From: Gemmatimonadaceae bacterium
GTDB taxonomy: Bacteria > Gemmatimonadota > Gemmatimonadetes > Gemmatimonadales > Gemmatimonadaceae
DNA length: 52,182 nucleotides
NCBI GenBank assembly: GCA_030835125.1
Contig: JAUQWM010000056.1
Span: forward strand, 1-52,182
Direction of reading: 5' to 3'
Shown here: in pieces, positions 42,242 to 50,889 of the stretch
Layout of the letters: the number at the start of each line of letters is the position of its first letter
How positions within the stretch are numbered: the first letter of the stretch is position 1
Position numbers and translations under genes: made by a program
Notes under the pieces: generated by a model
Told to the model about the DNA's origin: nothing
What the model saw: only the letters and a program-made list of their open reading frames with translations
The model's database searches: none

Positions 42242-42428
42242 GGTACGTCGGTGCAGTTCCCCGTGCTCTCTGTGATCCCTGTGGTGAACGCTTTGCTTTT
42301 CAAGTGCCAATGTGAGACTGCTCAACCACAGGGGTTACAGAGGAAAATCGTCCCGACAAACGGCTTCGCCTGGTCCGAACGGGTACGTCGGTGCAGTTCC
42401 CCGTGCTCTCTGTGATCCCTGTGGTGAA
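42242..42428. repeat. 47 bp direct repeat with CACAGGGG palindromes
   Basis: The 47 bases starting GGTACGTCGGTGCAGTTCCC and ending CTGTGGTGAA are identical at 42242-42288 and 42382-42428, 140 bases apart. The first copy pairs with CTCAACCACAGGGGTTACAG (42320-42339) to form an inverted repeat. A third, decayed arm (CTCTGCGATCCTCGTGGTGAA) is at 42470-42490. The gap continues to 42587 without a gene. Confidence 0.85.
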
Positions 42429-42587
42429 GGCTCTTCTTTTCAGGAGCAGGTCCCCGGCGTACCCGCACCCTCTGCGATCCTCGTGGTGAACAGGGTATCC
42501 TGCTCGGATCGCCGCCGTGGTCCAGCTTCTCCATCATGGGACACGGGAAAGACCCGGCTTGCAGTCTCCGTTCTCACGTCGTGGAGA

Positions 42588-43166
42588 TCAGGCCACAAAG
42601 GCGACCATCTGCTGCACCATCTTCTCGGCTGTGGTCGCGTAGTCCGACTCGTACTTCCTCATCAGCTCGGCCCGCGAAGCGTCGGCGTGCTTTGCCTGGC
42701 GGTCCGAGAGCACGGACAGCGTCGCGAATGGTGGAATCAGAATCCCCACCGCGTTGCAGAAGTTGCAGATGTTGCCGATGATGTGTTGCGCACCGTCGGA
42801 GTCACCGGTGATGACGATTCCGCCGACTTTTCCCTCGAGTCCTGATGGCTTGCCGGCCATCAACTGGTCGTGCAGTTCGTCGAGGCGTTCGATGACGCGC
42901 TGGATGAGCGAGGAGTGGTTGCCCCACCAGATCGGGGTGGCAAAGATGACGATCTCGGACGCCAGGACCCTGCCGAGGATCTCCGGCCATTGGTCAGCCG
43001 GACCCATGTTGGAGTACGTCCCCGGAGGGACGTCGAAGTTCGCGAGTCGGATGACCTCGCAGTGGACGCCGGCCGCTTCCATGCGCTCCGTCAGGAATTC
43101 ACACAGGGTCGCGGTATTGGAAAGCCCGCTCTTCTTCAATGTGGCGAGCAGGATGGTTGCTTTCAT
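42588..43166 (-). CDS. NADPH-dependent FMN reductase / flavodoxin-fold oxidoreductase
   Basis: A 192-residue flavodoxin-like protein. The N-terminal strand and phosphate loop MKATILLATLKKSGLSNTATLCEFL fit flavin binding, with IVIFATPIWWGNHSSLIQRVIERLDEL (~76-102) and GKVGGIVITGDSDGAQHIIGNI (~115-136) as further family signatures. It probably reduces quinones, nitro compounds or metals using NAD(P)H. ATG 43166 is preceded by GGGAGGG nine bases upstream. Confidence 0.85.
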   Translation of the reverse strand: MKATILLATLKKSGLSNTATLCEFLTERMEAAGVHCEVIRLANFDVPPGTYSNMGPADQWPEILGRVLASEIVIFATPIWWGNHSSLIQRVIERLDELHDQLMAGKPSGLEGKVGGIVITGDSDGAQHIIGNICNFCNAVGILIPPFATLSVLSDRQAKHADASRAELMRKYESDYATTAEKMVQQMVAFVA

Positions 43167-43331
43167 TATGGATTGCCCTCCCGACTGGGTGACGGTCGCC
43201 CAGAAGGTCTTACACCGTCCCTTCGACGCCGGCCACCATGGTGCGCCGTAGCGGAGTCGGGCATTCCTGGCGAGCTTCGTCGGAGACACCTCCATGACCC
43301 CGACCACCGCACGATCGAAAGGTCACCACCC

Positions 43332-43973
43332 GTGCCGCCTGCGAATCCCGGTCCCGTGACCCTGAGACTGTTCGTATTCCTGTCACTGGCCATCGGTGCC
43401 GCAGACGCCCAGTCACCCGGCGTGCTTCCAGTGGACGAGGCCACTCGGGACTCGGGACTTGTCGCCTTCCGCCGCGACATCCTGGCCGCCTTGGCGCGCG
43501 ACGACACCGCGGCGGTGCTCGCCAGCTTCTCCCCGCGGGTCACGCTCGACCTCGGTGGCGGTGAAGGGATCGCCGTGCTTCGCGAACGCCTCCGGGAGCG
43601 TGACGTGTGGCGTGAACTCGTCGAGGTGCTGTCCAACGGCGGACGATTCGAGGTGGACTCGACCTTCTACGCTCCGTGGTGGTTCCATGTCGACCTCGAC
43701 GATCCCTTCGATCAGTGGGTGGTCATCGGGGAGGGCGTGCGGATGAGGGAGGCGCCACGGGGGAGCGCGGCTGTCGTCGCCACGCTGCCGCGCATGGTCG
43801 TGTCTGACGACTCGGCGGTGACTGCTGACCCCGACTGGGTCCCGATCCGGCTGCCCGATGGCCGGCGCGGCTTCGTTGCCGCGCGCTTCGTGCGACGGAC
43901 GGTCGGCTATCGGGTCGGCATCCGTCGCGAGGGTGGCCGGTGGCGCATCGTTGCGTTTCTTGCCGGTGACTGA
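43332..43973 (+). CDS. Secreted protein with SH3-like domain
   Basis: About 213 residues. A signal peptide is evident (TLRLFVFLSLAIGAADAQ). The first part (~40-110) is helical with RRDILAALARDDTAAVLASF; the second (~125-190) is SH3b-like: GEGVRMREAPRGSAAVVATL, DWVPIRLPDGRRGFVAARFV. Such domains often bind cell-wall peptides. The start is uncertain: GTG 43332 has AAAGG upstream, while GTG 43356 starts directly at the signal peptide. Confidence 0.65.
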   Translation: MPPANPGPVTLRLFVFLSLAIGAADAQSPGVLPVDEATRDSGLVAFRRDILAALARDDTAAVLASFSPRVTLDLGGGEGIAVLRERLRERDVWRELVEVLSNGGRFEVDSTFYAPWWFHVDLDDPFDQWVVIGEGVRMREAPRGSAAVVATLPRMVVSDDSAVTADPDWVPIRLPDGRRGFVAARFVRRTVGYRVGIRREGGRWRIVAFLAGD

Positions 43974-44060
43974 GGCGACGGCTCGCCCCGCCCGCCATTG
44001 GGGGCGCCAGGTTACCCTGCAGGCATCGAATCACGTTCACCCCGCGCACGGAGCACTCCC

Positions 44061-44267
44061 ATGGACGAAGACAAGTTCAACCTGGACGTCCGCAAGTTCC
44101 TCAAGCACTTCGGCGTGACCGCACAGCGCGAGATCGAGAAGGCCGTCGCGGCGGGGATCGCGACCGGACGACTCAAGGGAACCGAAACGATCAAGGCACG
44201 CGCGGTGCTCGAGATCGAGGGGTTCGGCAGGCTCGAAGCCATCGAGGACGACATTCACCTGGCCTAG
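44061..44267 (+). CDS. DUF6494 family protein
   Basis: A 68-residue soluble protein, MDEDKFNLDVRKFLKHFGVT followed by AQREIEKAVAAGIATGRLKG and a beta-rich C-terminus. The pattern FNxxxRKFLKxxGVTxQREIEKAV matches the short DUF6494 family of unknown function. Convergent with trmL, with part of a decayed CACAGGGG element between them. Confidence 0.8.
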   Translation: MDEDKFNLDVRKFLKHFGVTAQREIEKAVAAGIATGRLKGTETIKARAVLEIEGFGRLEAIEDDIHLA

Positions 44268-44293
44268 TGCTTGCCCATTGGCCGCGGGCACGG

Positions 44294-44335
44294 AGGTTCC
44301 TCTCTGTGCTCCGTGACCCCTGCGGTCATTGTTGC
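44294..44335. repeat. Decayed CACAGGGG arm
   Basis: GGTTCCTCTCTGTGCTCCGT followed by GACCCCTGCGGTCATTGTTG keeps the CTCTGTG-n-GACCCCTG-GGT order of the family with several changes. It overlaps the last bases of trmL. Confidence 0.6.
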
Positions 44336-44814
44336 CGCCAATCTGCTGGTGCAGGGCGCGACTGCCGGAGGACTTCATACACGGCGATCGCCACGGTGGT
44401 GGAGAGGTTCAGCGATCGCACGCGCGGTGAAAGGACCGGCATCGCGATGAACCGATCGTGATAGCGCTTGTGGAGGTCGTCCGGCAGGCCGCCCGCCTCG
44501 CGCCCGAAGATCAGCACGACGTCGCGGGCCGCGCCGAGCGGCGCGTCCCAGTACAGCCGTGTCGCCTTCGTGGAGAAGAACCAGGGCTCGCCGAGTGACG
44601 GCAGGGCGCTCTCGAAAGCGCGCCAGTCAGGCCAGATGCGCTTGTCCACGTGCTCCCAGTAGTCGAGGCCCGCGCGCTTCACCTCGCGTTCGTCGAGCGA
44701 GAATCCGAGTGGCTTGACGAGGTGCAGTGTGGCGCCGGTGGCGAGGCAGGTGCGACCGGCGTTCCCGGTATTCCAGTGGATTTCGGGCTGCACGAGCACG
44801 ACGTGGATGGCCAT
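44326..44814 (-). CDS. trmL: tRNA (cytidine/uridine-34 2'-O)-methyltransferase
   Basis: A 162-residue SPOUT-class methyltransferase (TrmL/YibK type) that methylates the wobble ribose of certain leucine tRNAs. Motifs: HVVLVQPEIHWNTGNAGRTC at the N-terminus (with the conserved NxGN-x-xR), VLIFGREAGGLP (~97-108) and the trefoil-knot motif VRSLNLSTTVAIAVYEVLRQ (~130-149). Length is right for TrmL. Start ATG 44814 removes a non-conserved N-terminal extension. Confidence 0.93.
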   Translation of the reverse strand: MAIHVVLVQPEIHWNTGNAGRTCLATGATLHLVKPLGFSLDEREVKRAGLDYWEHVDKRIWPDWRAFESALPSLGEPWFFSTKATRLYWDAPLGAARDVVLIFGREAGGLPDDLHKRYHDRFIAMPVLSPRVRSLNLSTTVAIAVYEVLRQSRPAPADWRQQ

Positions 44815-45077
44815 TCCCTGCCCTCGACTGGCGTGGGACGTGACCACTGGGGTCACGCGATTCCCGACAACTTCGCGTGCGCTACTGGTGAGCACATCGA
44901 CACGAAGCCTTCTCCGGCGACGTTCGCGTGTCCCCTGTAGCGCTTTCCCTGATCCGGGCGACGGATCTGCCGGACATGCGGCGGCGATCTCTCCTGACTT
45001 TCGTGGGTGCGCGCCCGCTGCTTCTTCAGATCACGACATGCCCATGTAGTTATGTCGATTCTGCACGAGGGACTGCA

Positions 45078-46370
45078 ATGACACGCATCGTGATTCTGGG
45101 AGCCGGCACGGCGGGCACGATCATGGCCAACCGCCTCCGCCGCCTGTACGCCGCCGATATCCGGGCCCGACGCACGACGATCACCGTCGTCGATCAGGAG
45201 ACCCGGCACCTCTACCAGCCCGGGCTGCTCTTCCTGCCGTTCGGAGGGTACGAGCCCGATGACCTCGTTCGGCCGCTGCGAAAGCAGTTGCACCGCGCGG
45301 TCACGCTGGTACGCGAGACGATCGACCGGGTCGAGTCCTCGGCCAACCGGGTGGTCCTCGCCTCGGGGAACACGATCGACTATGACCTGCTGGTCGTCGC
45401 CACCGGCACCCGCATCGCGCCCGAGGAAACGGAAGGGATGACGGGCCCTGGCTGGCGCGAGAAGGTCTTCGATTTCTACTCCCTGGAGGGGGCGGTTGCG
45501 CTGCGCGACGCATTGAAGCGGTTCGACGGCGGTCACCTGGTCGTGAACATCGTCGACATGCCCATCAAGTGCCCCGTCGCGCCACTCGAGTTTGCGTTCC
45601 TGGCGGATGACTACTTCACGAAACGCGGCATCCGCGACCGGGTCCGGATCACCTATGTCACGCCACTCGACGGTGCGTTCACCAAGCCGACCTGCACCCG
45701 CGAACTCACCCATCTCCTGGCCGACAAGGGCATCGAGCTGGTCACGGAGTTCAGCGCGGGCCGCGTGGACGGCGGCAAGGGCATCCTCGCAGCCTGGGAC
45801 GATCGCGAGATCCCCTTCGACCTGCTCGTCACGGTCCCGCTGCACGCTGGCGCCGGGTTCGTCGCGCGCAGCCCGGGTCTTGGTGACGACCTCGGCTTCG
45901 TCCTCACGGATCCTCACTCCCTCCAGGCCAAGGTGGCGCCCAACGTCTTCGCGATCGGCGACGCCACCAATGTCCCGGCCTCGAAAGCGGGCTCGGTCGC
46001 GCACTTCGAGGCCGAAGTCCTCACCGCGAACATCCGGCGGTACCTCGCCGGGCAACCTCTCACTCCTGACTTCGATGGCCACGCCAACTGCTTCATCGAG
46101 ACCGGACACCACAAGGCCCTCCTCATCGACTTCAACTACGATGTCGAACCCGTCCCCGGACACTTCCCGTTCGCCGGCTTCGGGCCCATGCGGTTGCTCC
46201 GGGAATCTCGTCTCAATCACCTCGGCAAGCTCGCGTTCCGATGGGTCTACTGGAACGTCCTGCTGCCGGGCCGCGACATCCCCGCCGTCGGCCCGCGCAT
46301 GTCGCTGCGGGGGAAACAGTTCCCGCGCCCGCTGACCGCCGCCGTTCCGGAGGGGCTCGTTCCCCGCTGA
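45078..46370 (+). CDS. Sulfide:quinone oxidoreductase-like flavoprotein
   Basis: A 430-residue FAD-dependent oxidoreductase. FAD-binding IVILGAGTAGTIMANRL (4-20), VVATGTR (106-112) and NVFAIGDATNVPASKAG (~311-327) are as in sulfide:quinone oxidoreductases. Candidate redox cysteines are Cys165 in the family signature IKCPVAPLEFAF, and Cys347 in ANCFIETG; Cys206 is also present. The C-terminus carries an amphipathic stretch for membrane attachment (FRWVYWNVLLPG). It should pass electrons from sulfide to quinone, leaving persulfide or polysulfide. ATG 45078 is followed 39 bases after its stop by the TusE/DsrC gene. Nitrogen- or NADH-dependent relatives cannot be fully excluded, but neighbours fit sulfur. 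Confidence 0.85.
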   Translation: MTRIVILGAGTAGTIMANRLRRLYAADIRARRTTITVVDQETRHLYQPGLLFLPFGGYEPDDLVRPLRKQLHRAVTLVRETIDRVESSANRVVLASGNTIDYDLLVVATGTRIAPEETEGMTGPGWREKVFDFYSLEGAVALRDALKRFDGGHLVVNIVDMPIKCPVAPLEFAFLADDYFTKRGIRDRVRITYVTPLDGAFTKPTCTRELTHLLADKGIELVTEFSAGRVDGGKGILAAWDDREIPFDLLVTVPLHAGAGFVARSPGLGDDLGFVLTDPHSLQAKVAPNVFAIGDATNVPASKAGSVAHFEAEVLTANIRRYLAGQPLTPDFDGHANCFIETGHHKALLIDFNYDVEPVPGHFPFAGFGPMRLLRESRLNHLGKLAFRWVYWNVLLPGRDIPAVGPRMSLRGKQFPRPLTAAVPEGLVPR

Positions 46371-46409
46371 TCATCGGGACGCGCCCGCACGCGCCCACAG
46401 GAGAGACCC

Positions 46410-46727
46410 ATGTCAACCACCGTCATCGCGAATCGTGAACTCGAACTGGACGCCGAAGGGTTCCTGCAGAAACCGGAGCAGTGGTCCGAGGAGATCGGCG
46501 TCGAGCTGGCCCGTCAGGTGGGGATCGACCCCCTCACCGACCGGCACTGGCAGGTCGTGCGCTACATGCGGGACAAGTACCTGCAGACCGGACAGGCCCC
46601 GAGCATCCGCTCGTTAGGTAAGGACTCAGGAGTGTCGACGAAGGAGCTCTACCAGCTTTTCCCGAAGGGCCCCGCGAAGCTCGCCGCCCGCATCGGCGGC
46701 ATCCCCAAACCGCACGGCTGCATCTGA
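46410..46727 (+). CDS. TusE/DsrC-family sulfur carrier, TusE type
   Basis: A 105-residue DsrC/TusE protein. Core GFLQKPEQWSEEIGVELARQ (17-36) and HWQVVRYMRDKY (46-57) are conserved, as is SGVSTKELYQLFPKGPAKLAA. The penultimate Cys104 in GIPKPHGCI carries persulfide. The second Cys of true DsrC, eleven residues upstream, is Ala93 here, so this is the single-Cys (TusE-like) form that relays sulfur rather than forming a trisulfide for sulfite reductase. GGAGAG lies upstream of ATG 46410. Confidence 0.9.
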   Translation: MSTTVIANRELELDAEGFLQKPEQWSEEIGVELARQVGIDPLTDRHWQVVRYMRDKYLQTGQAPSIRSLGKDSGVSTKELYQLFPKGPAKLAARIGGIPKPHGCI

Positions 46728-46741
46728 ACCGGGAGGCGACG

Positions 46742-47209
46742 ATGTCCGAAACGATCGAGAAGGTCTCCATCATCATCTCGAAGGGCTCCTTCGAGGGCAT
46801 CTACCCCGGGTTGATCATGGCCAATGGCGCCCGCATGGAGGGGATCGAGGTCAACGTCTTCTTCACCTTCTTCGGCATGGACGCCATCAACGTGAAGCAC
46901 TACGAGCACCTGAAGGTGGCCACGGTTGGTAACCCGGGGCTGCACATTCCGACGATGCTCGGCGGACTCCCCGGGATGTCGGCGTTCGTCACGCACCAGA
47001 TGGAGAAGAAGATGGCGGAGCTGGACATCCCTCCCGTTCCGGAGTTCATCACGCTCATCGCCGATTCGGGCGCGAAGCTCTACGCCTGCAAGGCATCGGT
47101 GGACATGTTCGGCCTGACGCGTGAGGACTTCGTCGAACAGCTGGAAGGGATCATCACCGTTGGCGACTTCTACGGGCTGGCGGCGGGTGGCCAGATCATC
47201 TTCACCTGA
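46742..47209 (+). CDS. DsrE2-family sulfur-transfer protein
   Basis: A 155-residue DsrE2 (DsrE/F-like, PF13686 type) protein. Signatures: VSIIISKGSFEGIYPGLIMA (8-27), VNVFFTFFGMDAI (37-49), and KLYACKASVDMFGLTREDFV (112-131) with the conserved Cys116 that is expected to hold persulfide. No membrane helix is obvious. It follows the TusE-like gene by 14 bases with GGGAGG upstream; sulfur may pass SQR product to Cys116 and on to TusE Cys104. Confidence 0.9.
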   Translation: MSETIEKVSIIISKGSFEGIYPGLIMANGARMEGIEVNVFFTFFGMDAINVKHYEHLKVATVGNPGLHIPTMLGGLPGMSAFVTHQMEKKMAELDIPPVPEFITLIADSGAKLYACKASVDMFGLTREDFVEQLEGIITVGDFYGLAAGGQIIFT

Positions 47210-47267
47210 TGCACGCCGACGACCCCGCGTGCGCAGGCTCGACTCCAGGCGTCGTGAGGCGCTGGCG

Positions 47268-47594
47268 ATGTCGCGCCTGACGATGACCCCGGAGGTGCTC
47301 GCCCTGATCGCCGAGCGATTCAGGGCACTCGGCGAGCCGGCGCGGCTGCGGTTGCTGGACGCGCTCCGGGCCGGGGACAAGACGGCGACAGAGCTGATCT
47401 TCGAGACCGACATCGGCCAGGCGAACGTCTCGAAGCACATGCAGATCCTGTACCGGGCCGGCCTCGTCGTCCGGCGCCGGGAAGGCCCATTCGTGCGCTA
47501 CGCGATCGCCGACCGCCGGGTCTACACCCTGTGCGACATCATATGTGACGGCCTGCGGGCCAGGTCGAGTGTCCTTCAGGCGATCCTCGGCTGA
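47268..47594 (+). CDS. ArsR/SmtB-family regulator of the sulfur module
   Basis: A 108-residue winged-helix repressor. Wing-helix core AERFRALGEPARLRLLDALR (15-34), recognition helix region ELIFETDIGQANVSKHMQIL (42-61), and YRAGLVVRRREGPFVRYAI (62-80). Two cysteines, Cys89 and Cys93 (TLCDIICDGL), sit in the last helix, one turn apart. This could be a thiol or metal switch; SqrR/BigR-type ArsR proteins sense persulfide through a Cys pair, though at a different spacing. Starts at ATG 47268 behind GTGAGG. Stop is 5 bases from the convergent M24 gene. Confidence 0.88.
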   Translation: MSRLTMTPEVLALIAERFRALGEPARLRLLDALRAGDKTATELIFETDIGQANVSKHMQILYRAGLVVRRREGPFVRYAIADRRVYTLCDIICDGLRARSSVLQAILG

Positions 47595-47599
47595 CCCGC

Positions 47600-49018
47600 T
47601 CAGTCCCGAGTCCGGCTGCCCTCGCCCGGAATCAGGTAGAACGCCTCCTGCCGCGGCAGGAAGAACCGGTACCCCTCGGGCGTCAGGTACGCACAGTCCT
47701 CCATCATCACGAAGACCTTTTTCCCGCCCCATTCCGGCACTGGTGTCGCCGTATTGAGCTCGATCGACATGTACGATCCTGGCCGCAGTGTCGGGGCCTG
47801 AGTCGCCGCCGTGGCGCGCTGGGCGCTGCGGAAGTCGATCGACGCCCCCAGCGCATGGCCATGGGTCCCGAGCGGGTGCGAGTAGATCATGGCCTCGATG
47901 CCGCGCTCCTTCATCTCGGCCATCGTGGCACTGAAGACTGCGCCACCCGTCAGTCCCGGCCGCGCGTGGCGGAGCATCAGTGCGTCCTGGAGCGTGTTGG
48001 TGTTGCGGAGCGCGGCCTGCAGCCCAGCCGGCGCCGTCGTTTCACCGGGCTTGAGCACGTACGCCATCTTCTGCCAGTCCGTGTCGAACCCCATGTACGT
48101 GATGCCGAAGTCGATGTGCACCAGGTCCCCCGGCTGGATCACCACGCTCTCGCGGGCGACGGCGAGGAACCCGCGCGACGTGGCGTTCTCCTCGCTGGCG
48201 CGCTGCACGCGCAGGTCGGGCTGGAACCACGTGCGCACACCCGCGGCCCAGAGCATGTCGTAGAGCGCGCGACGCACGTCGCCAACCGTCGTTCGTCCGG
48301 GGACCACCACCTGGGGTGAGAGCGCCCGCCTGACGATTTCTTCCGTGACCGCCACCGCGGCGCGGTAATGCTCCCGTTCTTCCGGAAGGCGGGTATCGAG
48401 GTACTCGATCACCAGCGGCGCGGCGGGGATGAACCTCGCGACGGCTTCGGGACCCATCGCCTCGGAGATGAACCGGTGCGAGTCCTCGCCGAGTGATCGC
48501 GTCTGGCCCCGCGATCCGCCGGCGCCAAGAGCGATCGTCCCCGGCTTCCACCGGTCGTAGAGCGCCTTGAGGGTGGCGGCCGCCGGAAGCGGTTCACCCG
48601 ACGGGGCCTCGAAGAAGCGCGCGAGGTTCTCCTCGATGTAGCCGGTGATGGCGTACTTCTTCAGCCCTTCGCCACCACCATCCACAAACACGAAGATGTC
48701 GCGATTGCCCGTGTACGGCCGCGGCGGTGCGACGTGCTGGGTGAGCGGGTCGTCGTGGAACTCCTCGTTGACCACGATCCACATGCCGACGCCGTGGCGT
48801 CGCATCATCGGCAGCAGCAGTTCGTGGCGCCTGACCAGCCAGCCTTCACGGACGGCGATCTGTTCGGACAGCGGGAGCAGCCTTGCCGCCGATTCAATGA
48901 CAGGTCGTTTCGCCACAACGGCAGGCGCCTGGGCGCCTGACGAGTACTGGGCTCCGAGAATGGCCACGGCCATCAGCAGCCGGCGCCGCCAGGGTGCATC
49001 GCTTGCAGGCAGTCTCAT
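47600..49018 (-). CDS. Secreted M24-family metallopeptidase (Xaa-Pro aminopeptidase-like)
   Basis: A 472-residue protein. Signal peptide from ATG 49018 ([20 protein letters not shown]) and a pita-bread peptidase domain. Metal ligands: Asp in LVHIDFGI (~300), Asp in [12 protein letters not shown] (~310), His in [13 protein letters not shown] (~378), Glu in SMSIELNT-like YMSIELNT, and Glu in [10 protein letters not shown] (~440). It would trim proline-containing peptides in the periplasm. It ends 5 bases from the ArsR gene on the other strand. Confidence 0.88.
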   Translation of the reverse strand: MRLPASDAPWRRRLLMAVAILGAQYSSGAQAPAVVAKRPVIESAARLLPLSEQIAVREGWLVRRHELLLPMMRRHGVGMWIVVNEEFHDDPLTQHVAPPRPYTGNRDIFVFVDGGGEGLKKYAITGYIEENLARFFEAPSGEPLPAAATLKALYDRWKPGTIALGAGGSRGQTRSLGEDSHRFISEAMGPEAVARFIPAAPLVIEYLDTRLPEEREHYRAAVAVTEEIVRRALSPQVVVPGRTTVGDVRRALYDMLWAAGVRTWFQPDLRVQRASEENATSRGFLAVARESVVIQPGDLVHIDFGITYMGFDTDWQKMAYVLKPGETTAPAGLQAALRNTNTLQDALMLRHARPGLTGGAVFSATMAEMKERGIEAMIYSHPLGTHGHALGASIDFRSAQRATAATQAPTLRPGSYMSIELNTATPVPEWGGKKVFVMMEDCAYLTPEGYRFFLPRQEAFYLIPGEGSRTRD

Positions 49019-49214
49019 GCTATGGTCGCTCCGACAGGTCCTGGGTCCGCATCGCAGGGCATTCCATCGCCCGGAATCGCTCGTCACGCCTCTCCGTGGC
49101 CGTCCCTAACCTAGCGCCGGTAACTCCCATAGGAACGGCGCAGGTCCGGCCTTCGGACCGATGCCGGCGCCGATCACGGTGCATGTCCAGAATGAGTCGG
49201 CGCGGACCAACTGC

Positions 49215-49360
49215 CTCAACCACAGGGGTCACAGGGGTCACAGAGTCCCTGGAAAACAGCCCCTCGGTCCCATCGTCCGTTGATCGAGTGCTCTTCACCT
49301 GACACACGGACACGCATTTGCCCTCCTCCGTGTCCCCTGTGACCCCTGTGGTGATAAGCT
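49215..49360. repeat. CACAGGGG inverted repeat (146 bp)
   Basis: CTCAACCACAGGGGTCACAG and GGGTCACAG (49215-49244) are matched on the opposite strand by CTCCGTGTCCCCTGTGACCC and CTGTGGTGATAAGC (49327-49360), about 28 paired bases around an 82-base spacer. The left arm carries two tandem 9 bp GGGGTCACA units. It fills most of the 432-base gap 49019-49450; I see nothing else there. Confidence 0.85.
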
Positions 49361-49450
49361 TTTCTATGGGAACGCCACTCGTCAGGTGCCGCCAAGCCCG
49401 CAGTTCGCCGTGCAGGCCCGGTCACCGGTAGCCACGAAAGCCAGACTGGC

Positions 49451-50806
49451 TCAACCCCCTCGGTGCACCCGTTCAACTGGCTGCTCGGCCGTCCGCGGCA
49501 GGCGCAGGACTCGATACACGGGATAACAGGCCGCCAGGATCGCGATCGCGATGACACTGTTTCGCTGGTCCTGTACGATCGCGCCAACAAGGAACGCCAC
49601 CCCGCCGAGCCAGGAGATGGCCGTGGTCACCGGGTAGCCGATCGCGCGATACGGGCGCGGACGGTCGGGTTCACGCCGGCGGAGCACGAACAGCGCCGAG
49701 AACGACATCACGTACTGCAGCACGAAGAAGAACGCCGCGATCGCGATCACCTGGCTGAACGTGCCGGTCACGATGAACCCGACCGCGAGGAGGCTGCTGG
49801 CGGCGAGCGTCCCGGTCGGAGTTCCTCCCGCATTCACCACCGCTGCACGTCGTGGAAAGAGCCCGTCGCCCGCCATCGCGTACGGCACGCGTGACGCCAT
49901 CATGATGATCGGTGCCACCGCACTCAGGCCGGTGACAATGACGATGATCCGGAGGATCGTCCCGCCGGTCTCACCGAAGATCACGCCCGCAATCCGTGCG
50001 GCCGGGAAGGTGTCCGCCGCCACGCCGCCGATGCCCAGCACGTAGACGAAGCTTCCCACGAGCAGCATGTAGATGACGAACACCGCCGCCACACCGCCGA
50101 ACATCGACCGCGGAATGTCGCGGGCCGGGTCCTTGACCTCCGCGGAGAAATACAGGACCCCGGTCCACCCGTCGTAGGAGTAGATGACCGCCTGCATCGC
50201 GAGCACGACGCCGCCCACGGTCAGGGCGCCGGCACTCGCGATCGTCGTCGACGCCTCCGGGGCGCGATCCCCCATCGCGAACGCCACCAGCGGCAGGCCC
50301 ACCAGGGCGATCACCTTGATCATCGTCAGGGTCTGCACGGTGAGTTCGCTCGACTTGACCCCGCGCCACAGCAACCCGGTGAAGACCAGCACGATCGCGA
50401 GGGCGAGTGCCGGCACCACGCCCGGCGTGGGGCGCACGAACACGCTGGCGTATTCCGCCACGACCATCGACACCGCCGCGGCCGACGCGCAACTCGAGAC
50501 CCAGTCGCTCCAGCCGACGACGAACCCGGCGAAGGGGCCGAAGACGTGTCGCGCGAACACGTACTGGCCGCCCGACCTCGGCATGAGCACGCCCAGTTCC
50601 GCCAGCGCCGCCACGCCTAACGCCGCGTAGACGCCGCCGAGGAGCCAGGCCAGCAGGTACCCGCTGGTGGTGGGCAACTGCCGGGCGACCTCGCTCGGCG
50701 TGCGCATGATGCCGGCGCCGATGGTGTTGCCGATGATCACCGCGACGCCGAACCAGATGCCCAGCACCTGGAGGAGGCGGCCCTTCGAACCCGGGGTGGC
50801 TGACAT
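49451..50806 (-). CDS. APC-superfamily amino-acid permease
   Basis: A 451-residue transporter with twelve membrane helices. The first helix motif GNTIGAGIMRTP (~26-37) is the substrate-site signature of the APC fold, and GYLLAWLLGGVYAALGVAALAELGVLMPRSGGQYVFAR is the typical TM2-TM3 block. EVKDPARDIPRSMFGG is also conserved. It probably imports amino acids by proton symport or exchange. Divergent from the kinase gene; the 83-base gap between them must hold both promoters. Confidence 0.9.
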   Translation of the reverse strand: MSATPGSKGRLLQVLGIWFGVAVIIGNTIGAGIMRTPSEVARQLPTTSGYLLAWLLGGVYAALGVAALAELGVLMPRSGGQYVFARHVFGPFAGFVVGWSDWVSSCASAAAVSMVVAEYASVFVRPTPGVVPALALAIVLVFTGLLWRGVKSSELTVQTLTMIKVIALVGLPLVAFAMGDRAPEASTTIASAGALTVGGVVLAMQAVIYSYDGWTGVLYFSAEVKDPARDIPRSMFGGVAAVFVIYMLLVGSFVYVLGIGGVAADTFPAARIAGVIFGETGGTILRIIVIVTGLSAVAPIIMMASRVPYAMAGDGLFPRRAAVVNAGGTPTGTLAASSLLAVGFIVTGTFSQVIAIAAFFFVLQYVMSFSALFVLRRREPDRPRPYRAIGYPVTTAISWLGGVAFLVGAIVQDQRNSVIAIAILAACYPVYRVLRLPRTAEQPVERVHRGG

Positions 50807-50889
50807 GGCCGCGACGATACGGCCGCGTTCACCGGTTCGTTAGCCCTCCGGGCTCGACCCACTCTTGCCCCGGCACCATCTTCCTGTCG

